Shown here: piece after piece, positions 51,029 to 58,278 of the stretch
Layout of the letters: the number at the start of each line of letters is the position of its first letter
Numbering within the stretch: position 1 is the stretch's first letter
From: Nocardia niigatensis NBRC 100131
GTDB taxonomy: Bacteria; Actinomycetota; Actinomycetes; Mycobacteriales; Mycobacteriaceae
Length of the DNA: 64,000 nucleotides
Assembly: GCF_000308655.1 (NCBI RefSeq)
Contig: NZ_BAGC01000040.1
Coordinates: 310,001-374,000, forward strand
Reading direction: 5' to 3'
Notes under the pieces: model-generated
Told to the model about the DNA's origin: nothing
Databases searched by the model: none
Seen by the model: only the letters and a program-made list of their open reading frames with translations
Translations under genes and position numbers: made by a program

Positions 51029-52741
51029 TCAGATGCGGCGCAGGGCCGCGATGCGCTGGGACAGCTGGTCGGCGGTGGCGAGTGCGGTTGGGGGGCCGCC
51101 GCATTCGCGGCGCAGATCGCCGTGGATGACACCGTGCGGTTTGCCGGTGCGGTGGTGATGCATGGCGACCAGGCTGTTCAGTTCCCGGCGCAGTTCGGAC
51201 AGGCGGTCCGAGGTGGCCGCGCGTTCGGCGGCGGCCTCCACACCGGCGCCGCTCGGACGGGACTCGGCGGCCGCGCTGCGATCCCGAAGCTGACGGGTCT
51301 GGCGTTCGCGCAGCAGAGCGCGCATCTGGTCGGCGTCGAGCAGGCCGGGGATGCCGAGGTAGTCGGCCTCCTCGTCGCTGCCGGAGAAGGTGGCGGTGCC
51401 GAAGGAGTCGCCGTCGTAGATGACCTGGTCGAGCTCGGCGTCGGCGGCCAGGGCGACGAACTTCTTCTCCTCCTCGCCGGGCTCGTCCTTCTGCCGGTTG
51501 GCGTCGATGAGGAGTTCGTCCTCCAGCGAGTTCGCCTCGCGGTGCGGCTTGCCGATGACGTGGTCGCGCTGCAGCTCCAGCTGGGCGGCCAGGTCCAGCA
51601 GCACCGGCACCGAGGGCAGGAAGACGCTGGCGGTCTCACCCGTCTTGCGGGCACGCACGAAACGGCCGATGGCCTGGGCGAAGTACAACGGAGTGGAAGC
51701 GCTGGTGGCGTAGACGCCGACGGCCAGACGCGGCACGTCGACGCCCTCGGACACCATGCGCACCGCGACCATCCACGGATCGGTGGTCTCGCTGAACTGG
51801 CCGATGCGGTCGGAGGAGTCCGGGTCGTCGGAGAGGACGACGGTCGGCTTGGTGCCCGAGATGTGTTCCAGCAGTTCGGCGTAGTCGCGCGCCTTCTCCT
51901 GGTCGGTGGCGATCACGAGGCCGCCCGCATCGGGCATGCCGGTGGCGCGCAGCTGGCGCAGGCGGGTGTCGGCGGCGGTGAGGACCTTGGACATCCAGTC
52001 GCCGGCCGGGTCGAGGGCGGTGCGCCAGGCGCGGGCGGTCTGTTCGGCATTGAGGGGTTCGCCGAGGCGGGCCGAGTACTCTTCGCCCGCGCTGTCACGC
52101 CAGTGCGCCTCGCCGGAGTAGGCGAGGAACACCACGGGTCTGACGACGCCGTCGGCGAGCGCCTCGGAGTAGCCGTAGGTGTGGTCGGCGCGCGACTTCT
52201 CGAAGCCGGACTCGTCGGCCTCGTAGGTGATGAACGGGATCTTGGAGTCGTCGCTGCGGAAGGGGGTACCGGTGAGCGCCAGCCGGCGGGTGGCGTCGGC
52301 GAACGCCTCCTCGACCGCCTCACCCCAGCTCTTGGCGTCGCCGGCGTGATGGATCTCGTCCATGATCACCAGCGTGCGGCGGTTCTCGGTGCGGACGCGG
52401 TGCTTGAACGGATGCGACGCGATCTGCGCGTAGGTGACGACCACGCCGTGGTAGTCCGACGAGGTGGAGCCGGTCGAGTTGGAGAAGTTCGAGTCCAGCT
52501 GGATCCCGTTGCGCGCGGCCGACGCCGCCCACTGATGCTTGAGGTGCTCGGTGGGCGCGACCACCGTCACCTGGTCGACCGTGCGGTCGTTGAGCAGCTC
52601 AGCGGCCACGCGCAGCGCGAAGGTGGTCTTTCCGGCGCCGGGTGTGGCGACGGCAAGGAAGTCGCGTGGCTTGGTCGTCAGATATTTGGTGAGCGCTCTG
52701 CGCTGCCATGCACGTAACGAACCGCCACCACCCGAAGTCAC
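51029..52741 (-). CDS. DEAH/UvrB-like superfamily 2 helicase
   Basis: 570 residues. TPGAGKTTFALRVA (Walker A), VIMDEIHHAGD (DEIH box), LALTGTPFRSD (III), AVRMVSEGVDVPRLAVGVYAT (V) and QAIGRFVRARK (VI) form a complete SF2 helicase, with a C-terminal acidic to Arg-rich coil (LLRERQTRQLRDRSAAAESRP). Of the RecG-less ResIII-type group found alone in actinobacteria; role (DNA repair or RNA) unknown. GTG at 52741 chosen because it begins just before the family's LRAWQRRAL; the ORF to 52909 overlaps the BrkB gene. Confidence 0.88.
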   Translation of the reverse strand: MTSGGGGSLRAWQRRALTKYLTTKPRDFLAVATPGAGKTTFALRVAAELLNDRTVDQVTVVAPTEHLKHQWAASAARNGIQLDSNFSNSTGSTSSDYHGVVVTYAQIASHPFKHRVRTENRRTLVIMDEIHHAGDAKSWGEAVEEAFADATRRLALTGTPFRSDDSKIPFITYEADESGFEKSRADHTYGYSEALADGVVRPVVFLAYSGEAHWRDSAGEEYSARLGEPLNAEQTARAWRTALDPAGDWMSKVLTAADTRLRQLRATGMPDAGGLVIATDQEKARDYAELLEHISGTKPTVVLSDDPDSSDRIGQFSETTDPWMVAVRMVSEGVDVPRLAVGVYATSASTPLYFAQAIGRFVRARKTGETASVFLPSVPVLLDLAAQLELQRDHVIGKPHREANSLEDELLIDANRQKDEPGEEEKKFVALAADAELDQVIYDGDSFGTATFSGSDEEADYLGIPGLLDADQMRALLRERQTRQLRDRSAAAESRPSGAGVEAAAERAATSDRLSELRRELNSLVAMHHHRTGKPHGVIHGDLRRECGGPPTALATADQLSQRIAALRRI

Positions 52742-52863
52742 TCGGTAGAGATTAGCGAGTGAGCCCGACAGCTTTCCAATCCGACACAGTCCCGCCGAGT
52801 GCCGCACGACACATTGCGGGTCCCGTCCCATTCGAAGCGCTGGTAGGCGATGCTTAGGCCACG

Positions 52864-53937
52864 ATGAACGCGCACGACGAATCTCCGCAACACGCCGACG
52901 CGTCGGCACCTACGGCGTCCGTTGTGCTCGCCGACACCCGCTGGGACCGCATCCGGCAGCTGGTCGTCCACGTCGCGGTGAAGGCGTGGAACGACTCGAT
53001 CTTCACCAAGTCCGCCGCGGCCGCCTTCTGGCAGACGCTCTCGCTGGCGCCGCTGCTGCTCGGACTGCTCGGCAGTCTCGGTTATGTCGGGCACTGGTTC
53101 GGGCCGAACACGCTGAACATCGTGCAGTCCAAGATCGTCGCGTTCGCGCGGAAGGCGTTCAGCCCCAGCGTGGTCGACAGTCTGGTGCAGCCGACCGTCA
53201 ACGACGTGCTGCAACGCGGACACGGCGGCGTGGTGTCGGTCGGGTTCGTGCTGTCGCTGTGGGCGGGATCGTCGGCCATGGCGACCTTCGTCGACGCCAT
53301 CACCGCCGCGCACGGCCAGGCCACCGCCCGGCACCCGGTCTGGCAGCGGATCTTCGCGCTGCTGCTCTATGCGGGGTTCCTGGTGATCGCGGTGCTCGTC
53401 CTGCCACTGATTGCCTTGGGCCCCACCCTCATCGGACGGGTGCTGCCACACGGCTGGCGGGAGCCGGGCCTGCGTCTCATCGACACCTTCTACTACCCGG
53501 CCACGGGTCTGCTGCTGATCGTCGGCCTCACGTTCCTCTACAAGACCGCTCTCCACCGCACCCTGCCCTGGCATCGGCTCTTCGGTGGCGCACTGGTCGC
53601 GGGCGTGTTCTTCATGGCCGCCAGCGAGGGCCTGCGCCGCTACCTGGCGTGGGTGACCCGGACCGGCATCTCCTATGGCGCGCTGGCGACGCCCATCGCC
53701 TTCCTGCTGTTCACGTTCTTCCTGGGTTTCGCCATCATCCTCGGCGCCGAATTCAATGCCAGCGTCGAGGAATTCTGGCCCGCCCGCGCCACCCGGCTGA
53801 CCCAGCTGCGCCACTGGTGGAACGCCCGCCAACGTGACGCGTCCCCCGAGGCCGCGCCCGGCCCGCCCCCGACGTCGGCCGATCCGGCGGATCAGCGCGA
53901 CGCGGGCCGCACGGGCACCACCCCCGGCAACGAGTAA
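52864..53937 (+). CDS. YihY/virulence factor BrkB family membrane protein
   Basis: 357 residues, six membrane spans, with an N-terminal Ala/Asp-rich segment. The YihY signature is visible (AAFWQTLSLAPLLLGLLG, VLSLWAGSSAMATFVDAITAAHG, GALATPIAFLLFTFFLGFAIILGAEFNA). Function unproven; BrkB was first tied to serum resistance. C-terminal 50 residues are Pro/Ala/Asp-rich. Divergent from the DEAH helicase. Confidence 0.88.
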   Translation: MNAHDESPQHADASAPTASVVLADTRWDRIRQLVVHVAVKAWNDSIFTKSAAAAFWQTLSLAPLLLGLLGSLGYVGHWFGPNTLNIVQSKIVAFARKAFSPSVVDSLVQPTVNDVLQRGHGGVVSVGFVLSLWAGSSAMATFVDAITAAHGQATARHPVWQRIFALLLYAGFLVIAVLVLPLIALGPTLIGRVLPHGWREPGLRLIDTFYYPATGLLLIVGLTFLYKTALHRTLPWHRLFGGALVAGVFFMAASEGLRRYLAWVTRTGISYGALATPIAFLLFTFFLGFAIILGAEFNASVEEFWPARATRLTQLRHWWNARQRDASPEAAPGPPPTSADPADQRDAGRTGTTPGNE

Positions 53938-53969
53938 TCCGACCGGAACCACGGACGAGCGCGGCCCGG

Positions 53970-54485
53970 TCACCGAGGAGCCGGCACCCCCGTCATGCGC
54001 CGCGCCGAGACGTACGCGACGGCGGTGATCGCGACGGCGACCAAGACGGGTGCGAAGGCGATCGCCGGGTTGTCGGGCCGGTCGGCCATCAAGAAGGCCG
54101 CGGCCAATGTCTGTGCGGGAACACCCCATTGGACAGCGGCCAGCACTCCCGCACCACGGCCGGTCCGGTTCGAACCGGGGTCGGCCAGTCGCCGACGCGT
54201 CCACCCCGAGCTCGCGCCGATCACGGCGGTCGATACCACTCCGGCCCCGAGCCAGGGTCCACCCTTCGCGCCGTCGGCCAGTACGGCGAAGCCCGTGACC
54301 GCGGTCAACAGGGTGAACGCCGGCACGGCAAGCAGGGTGAGCCGGACCGCCCGGACAGCTCCCTCGACCCGGATTCCACTGGGCTCCAGCCGGATTCGCG
54401 CCAACTCGGTGCACTGCACGCCGACGAGGATCGTCAGCGTCAACGCGATGGTGATGTGTGTAGCCAGCAGCAGCGGATTCGCCAT
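53970..54485 (-). CDS. Four-span membrane protein
   Basis: 171 residues, spans at about 3-22, 44-66, 70-90 and 132-155 (LLLATHITIALTLTILVGVQ, LTLLAVPAFTLLTAVTGFAVL, IAFAPVLVAVAITAVAYVS). No named family recognised; resembles small DUF2269-type actinobacterial membrane proteins. ATG preceded by AAAGGTTGGGCCG. The promoter region holds two TGAGT palindromes, so it is probably regulated by a TetR-type protein, whose nearby copy is truncated. Confidence 0.7.
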   Translation of the reverse strand: MANPLLLATHITIALTLTILVGVQCTELARIRLEPSGIRVEGAVRAVRLTLLAVPAFTLLTAVTGFAVLADGAKGGPWLGAGVVSTAVIGASSGWTRRRLADPGSNRTGRGAGVLAAVQWGVPAQTLAAAFLMADRPDNPAIAFAPVLVAVAITAVAYVSARRMTGVPAPR

Positions 54486-54500
54486 CGGCCCAACCTTTCC

Positions 54501-54542
54501 TGAGTTCCGACTCAGGATAACCATTTACTGAGTCATGACTCA
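54501..54542. promoter_or_regulatory. Pair of TGAGT-type palindromes
   Basis: TGAGTTCCGACTCA (54501-54514, 5-bp perfect arms) and TGAGTCATGACTCA (54529-54542, perfect 14-bp palindrome) stand 28 bases apart centre to centre, just upstream of the four-span membrane gene. This resembles a double TetR-family operator. Confidence 0.7.
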
Positions 54543-54612
54543 AGAAATCTCACGCGATCGGCGGCCGAAGCGGCATGGTGTTGCCACCGGAACGGGAGGA
54601 GGTGACGATCGA

Positions 54613-54753
54613 GTGATGAAGAGGGACCGGCTGGACGAGATTCTGGGACTGCTCGACAACAACACGTGCATGCTCGAAGCCGTCCAGGACGAGCTGCTCG
54701 GCGAAGAGCCCGACCGGGACGACGAGGCCGGCGCGGAGGCGACACAGCAGTAG
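54613..54753 (+). CDS. Small hypothetical protein, strong ribosome site
   Basis: 46 residues from GTG-ATG (MMKRDRLDEILGLLDNNTCMLEAVQDELLGEEPDRDDEAGAEATQQ in reading order), helical and acidic. AGGAGGTGA lies eight bases before the GTG, an excellent Shine-Dalgarno, so I prefer this start to the ATG at 54535, which lies inside the palindrome. It is divergent from the four-span membrane gene. No family recognised. Confidence 0.5.
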   Translation: MMKRDRLDEILGLLDNNTCMLEAVQDELLGEEPDRDDEAGAEATQQ

Positions 54754-54786
54754 GGATGCCGCCTCTTCCGAGGCGGGAATGTCTTG

Positions 54787-55065
54787 TCAGCCGGCGAAGG
54801 CGGTGTCCAGGCACCGCATGGTGCGGTCGAGTACCTCGGCCAGATCCAGCCCGGGCCGGGACAGCCAGTGCTCGTATCCCGCCACGGCGGCGCCGAGCGC
54901 ACAGTGCGCGACCGTCCGCGGAATCAGGTCGGCGGCCGCCCCACCGAGGCGGGCGGCCACGAACTCCGCGACCACGGCCCGCCAGTCCTGGTAGCGCAGC
55001 GTGGAATGCGCCTGCAGCGCGGGAACTTTCAAGGGGCCGAGCGGATTCGGCGAGGCCCGAAACAC
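54787..55065 (-). pseudogene. TetR-family regulator, C-terminal domain only
   Basis: 92 residues ending RTVAHCALGAAVAGYEHWLSRPGLDLAEVLDRTMRCLDTAFAG, the typical last two helices of MftR-like TetR regulators. The whole HTH is missing. The GTG immediately follows the stop TAG of the upstream gene in the same frame, so a deletion seems to have fused their positions. Probably non-functional, perhaps a dominant dimer partner. The palindromes at 54501-54542 may be its former operator. Confidence 0.6.
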
Positions 55066-55458
55066 CTACCGGCGCTCACGGCGCTCGCGGACCAGCGGCA
55101 CACGGCGACGGCGGCGACGGCCCTGGGCCGGCTGCCGCGAGCGCCGGGAGCGGCCGTAACGCAGCAACTCCATCAACAGATCCTCCGCCGCGCGATACTG
55201 CGGGATGTCGACCGACAGCCGCCAGACGACGGCCGGATCACCGGCCGCCAGCGGCGTCGCGCGCACCGGAAGGACATAGCCGGCGATTCCCACATCGGAG
55301 AGCGCGAAAAGCACTCTGTAGACCTGCGATTCGTCCAAGTCCGCGAGGACTGCCCAGGCACGGGCATCCAGGCCGTTGCTCAGTCCACGCGATGGAATCC
55401 AATGCGGAGTGCCGCGCCGGCTCGCCCAGGGATCGGGGACTTCTCGTGCCGTGGTCAT
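55066..55458 (-). CDS. Hypothetical protein with arginine-rich tail
   Basis: 130 residues from ATG 55458 (MTTAREVPDPWASRRGTPHW). The middle (LDARAWAVLADLDESQVYRVLFALSDVGIAGYVLPVRAT and VVWRLSVDIPQYRAAEDLLMELLRYG) looks like a folded domain; the end (SRRSRQPAQGRRRRRRVPLVRERRERR) is very basic. Not recognised. Probably conserved in Nocardia-like genomes. The stop TAG touches the truncated TetR frame. Confidence 0.6.
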   Translation of the reverse strand: MTTAREVPDPWASRRGTPHWIPSRGLSNGLDARAWAVLADLDESQVYRVLFALSDVGIAGYVLPVRATPLAAGDPAVVWRLSVDIPQYRAAEDLLMELLRYGRSRRSRQPAQGRRRRRRVPLVRERRERR

Positions 55459-55527
55459 GACGCCCAGTCGTGTGTGGGATGCCGGTCGGCCGGACCGACT
55501 GCAGGCGGATGAATTGGCGCACGACAC

Positions 55528-55553
55528 CGAGGCATACCGCAGTTTATGCCTCG
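55528..55553. promoter_or_regulatory. 9-bp inverted repeat before the SRPBCC gene
   Basis: CGAGGCATA-N8-TATGCCTCG, perfect arms, 37 bases upstream of the SRPBCC start, between it and the divergent hypothetical gene. Operator-like; as RNA it could also form a hairpin. Confidence 0.6.
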
Positions 55554-55589
55554 TTAGAGCTACATCATGTAACAGATACCATGTGTTTC

Positions 55590-56021
55590 GTGGCTAAGCT
55601 CAAGGTCTCCGTAGACGTCCCGATCGCGCCCGAGAAGGCGTGGTCGCACGCCTCTGACCTGCCCGAACTCGACAAGTGGCTCACCCTTCACGAGGGCTGG
55701 CGCGGCCCCGTCCCCGACGCGCTCACCCCCGGGACCCGCCTCATCGGCGTCGCCACCGTCAAAGGCTTCCGCAATCGCGTCACCTGGATCGTCGACACCG
55801 CCGAACCCCCGACCCGCCTGGTACTCACCGGTTCCGGCATCGGCGGCACCAGATTCGGCATCGAACTCCGTGTCTCCGCCAGCCCCACCGGCTCGAAGGT
55901 CACCGCCGACTTCAACCTCGGCGGCGCACCCCTCTTCGGCCCCATCGGCTCGGCCGTGGCGCGCGCCCTCCGCGGCGACGTCGAACGCTCCCTGGACCGC
56001 TTCGTCCAGCTCTACGGCTGA
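55590..56021 (+). CDS. SRPBCC-family (polyketide cyclase-like) protein
   Basis: 143 residues. VSVDVPIAPEKAWSHASDLPELDKWLTLHEGWRG and KGFRNRVTWIVDTAEPPTRLVLTG, VTADFNLGGAPLFGPIGSAVARAL match the START/SRPBCC fold, lipid- or steroid-binding. GTG start is favoured because homologues begin MAKLxVSV; ATG at 55581 adds three residues. An 11-bp hairpin terminator lies just past the stop. Confidence 0.85.
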   Translation: MAKLKVSVDVPIAPEKAWSHASDLPELDKWLTLHEGWRGPVPDALTPGTRLIGVATVKGFRNRVTWIVDTAEPPTRLVLTGSGIGGTRFGIELRVSASPTGSKVTADFNLGGAPLFGPIGSAVARALRGDVERSLDRFVQLYG

Positions 56022-56066
56022 CCCGCCGGATCGGGCCGCCGGTCAGCGCGGCCGGCCATCACACAC

Positions 56067-57443
56067 CTACCTGCCGTCACGGCGAACCGCCGTGACGGCC
56101 TTGCGGGCGGCGACCTGGACAGGGTCCCAGACCGGGGAGAAGGGTGGGGCGTAGCCGAGGTCGAGGGCAACGATCTGATCGACGGTCAGGCGCGTGGTGA
56201 GAGCGACGGCGGCGATATCGATCCGCTTGCCCGCCCCTTCGCGCCCGACGATCTGGACACCGAGCAGGCGGCCGGTGCGGCGTTCGGCGAGCATCTTCAC
56301 CGTCATGGGCGCGGTACCGGGGAAATAGCCGGAGCGGCTGGTGGATTCGATGGTGACGGTGACGAATTGCAGTCCCGCCGCCCGGGCGTCACGCTCCCGC
56401 AGACCGGTGCGGGCGACCTCCAGATCGCACACCTTGCTGACCGCGGTCCCCACGACACCGGGGAAGGTGGCGTAGTCGCCGCCGACGCCGGAACCGATGA
56501 TCTGACCGTGCTTGTTGGCGTGCGTGCCCAGCGGAATGTGGCGTTCCGAGCCCGACACCAGGTCGAGCACCTCCACACAATCGCCGCCCGCCCAGATGTT
56601 CTCGTGCCCGCGCACCCGCATGGCCAGGTCGGTGAGCAGACCACCCGACTCCCCCAGCGGGAGACCGGCCGCGCGAGCCAGGTCGGTGGCGGGACGCACG
56701 CCGATACCGAGCACCACCACATCGGCGGGGTATTCGGCATCGGCCGTGGCGACGCCGGTCACCCGGCCCTGCTCATCGGTGTGGACGGCCGTCAGCTCCG
56801 CATTGCCTACGACCTGAATCCCCATGCCCTGCATGGCCTTCCGGATCAGCACGCCCATATCCGGGTCGAGGGTCGACATGGGCTCGGCGCCGCGGTTGAG
56901 CATGGTCACCTGGAATCCCCGGTTGATCAACGCCTCGGCCATCTCCACCCCGATGTACCCCGCGCCCACCACCACCGCGCGACGTCCCGTGATCGACTCG
57001 AGGGTGCCGATGAGGGCTTCCCCGTCATCGAGCGTCTGCACCCCGTGCACGCCGGCCGCGTCGATGCCGGGCAGCGCGGGCCGGATCGGCGTCGCGCCGG
57101 TGGCGATCACGAGTTTGTCGTAGCCGGTCCAGTTCTCCCGCCCGGTGTCGACCTCACGAGACCGCACCCGCCGCCCGGCGACATCGATCTCCACCACCTC
57201 GGTCCGCAGCCGCAGATCGATGTCCCGCGCCCGATGCTCGGCGGGCGTCCGCGCGATGAGGTCGTCCGGACCGCCCACATCCCCGCCCACCCAGTACGGG
57301 ATCCCGCACGCCGAGTACGAGGTGAAGTGCCCCCGCTCGAAAACGACGATCTCGAGCTCTGCCGCGCCCTTCAACCTGCGCGCCTGCGACGCCGCCGCCA
57401 TCCCCGCAGCATCCCCGCCGATGATCACCACCCGTTCGCCCAT
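56067..57443 (-). CDS. FAD-dependent CoA-disulphide/pyridine nucleotide-disulphide reductase family enzyme
   Basis: 458 residues. VVIIGGDAAGMAAASQARR FAD loop, SYSACGIPYWVGG with the single redox Cys of CoA-disulphide reductases (about Cys44), VIATGATPIRP, VVVGAGYIGVEMAEALINRGFQVTML NAD loop and IWAGGDCVEV, then a dimerisation domain. Such enzymes reduce low-molecular disulphides or polysulphide, or act as NADH oxidases. The ATG is chosen at 57443 (MGERVVII). Confidence 0.88.
   Translation of the reverse strand: MGERVVIIGGDAAGMAAASQARRLKGAAELEIVVFERGHFTSYSACGIPYWVGGDVGGPDDLIARTPAEHRARDIDLRLRTEVVEIDVAGRRVRSREVDTGRENWTGYDKLVIATGATPIRPALPGIDAAGVHGVQTLDDGEALIGTLESITGRRAVVVGAGYIGVEMAEALINRGFQVTMLNRGAEPMSTLDPDMGVLIRKAMQGMGIQVVGNAELTAVHTDEQGRVTGVATADAEYPADVVVLGIGVRPATDLARAAGLPLGESGGLLTDLAMRVRGHENIWAGGDCVEVLDLVSGSERHIPLGTHANKHGQIIGSGVGGDYATFPGVVGTAVSKVCDLEVARTGLRERDARAAGLQFVTVTIESTSRSGYFPGTAPMTVKMLAERRTGRLLGVQIVGREGAGKRIDIAAVALTTRLTVDQIVALDLGYAPPFSPVWDPVQVAARKAVTAVRRDGR
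56073..56099. terminator. Hairpin inside the oxidoreductase 3' end
   Basis: Perfect 11-bp stem GCCGTCACGGC paired across GAACC. It follows the SRPBCC stop and overlaps the last codons of the convergent oxidoreductase. Confidence 0.7.
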
Positions 57444-57575
57444 GCCCCACACGTTACGGGCGTTGGCGCGGTCGGAGGGTGCGCCGAGGCGGCGTATACC
57501 GTGGCCGGCGAGGACTGGTGAGGCCGAGTGGAACTCGGTGCGGCACCCCGCAGGATTCGTGCCGAGGCACGTCGC

Positions 57576-58184
57576 TCAGACGCTACACAGCGGGGCAATC
57601 CGGTCCAGGCCACCTGTCGTCGGCGAGGTCAGATACAGGCAGGCGTCCTCCCCCGCCGCGGCGATGGCGGTGCGCACCCGGTCCCACTGCGCCTGGTCGA
57701 GTTGCGCGGGACGAGACAAGACGAACCCCGACAGGCGATAGGGGTCGGTGACCAGCGCCCAGGAATAGTCGTCGGCCAGCGCGGTGACGATGTAGTTCGT
57801 CGGCCCGGTGCGGCTGTCCTGGGTGGGTACGCCGGGGAAGCTGACATGAAGTTGCGCGCGGGTGACGGGATCGTTGATCGTGGCAGTGCCGCGAATCTCG
57901 TTGGTCGTCGAGGCCCAGGTCGTACAGGTGTTGCGCACGGCGATGTCGCCATCGGGGTCGAGGGTGTACTCGGCCTGGGTGTCGCGAGCACAGTTCAGGT
58001 TGAAGTACTGCGGAATCGCGGCGAGCTGATTCCAGGTCCCCAGATAACGGGCGGTGTCCAGTTGCGGGACCGGTTGGGGTGGCGACTCCGCCGAGGCGGA
58101 GGCGGGCACGACCGATGCGGTCGCGACGGCGGCGACAAACACCGCCACCGCACAGGCGATGGGCCGAAGGCGATTGCGATTCAT
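57576..58184 (-). CDS. Secreted lipocalin (Blc-type)
   Basis: 202 residues. Signal peptide (IACAVAVFVAAVATASVVPASASA), then lipocalin motifs: LDTARYLGTWNQLAAIPQYFN (GxW), TALADDYSWALVTDPYR and a Cys-paired end (ACLYL, LCSV). Binds small lipids or hydrophobic molecules outside the cell. GGAGGAACA precedes the ATG. Its promoter carries an element shared with another promoter at 61.7 kb. Confidence 0.88.
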   Translation of the reverse strand: MNRNRLRPIACAVAVFVAAVATASVVPASASAESPPQPVPQLDTARYLGTWNQLAAIPQYFNLNCARDTQAEYTLDPDGDIAVRNTCTTWASTTNEIRGTATINDPVTRAQLHVSFPGVPTQDSRTGPTNYIVTALADDYSWALVTDPYRLSGFVLSRPAQLDQAQWDRVRTAIAAAGEDACLYLTSPTTGGLDRIAPLCSV

Positions 58185-58217
58185 TGTTCCTCCTTGGTTG
58201 ACCTCACCATCCTACGC

Positions 58218-58238
58218 AATCGATGCGTAAACGATGCA
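58218..58238. promoter_or_regulatory. Shared 21-bp element, copy 1 (lipocalin promoter)
   Basis: CAATCGATGC-GT-AAACGATGC, 34 bases upstream of the lipocalin start. It matches the element at 61731-61751 at 19 of 21 bases and is itself partly palindromic (TACGCA-N5-TGCGTA at 58214-58230). Confidence 0.7.
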
Positions 58239-58278
58239 GCAATCGGTTCGGTCGACCTGCCTGCATGCTCCGCCCCCG

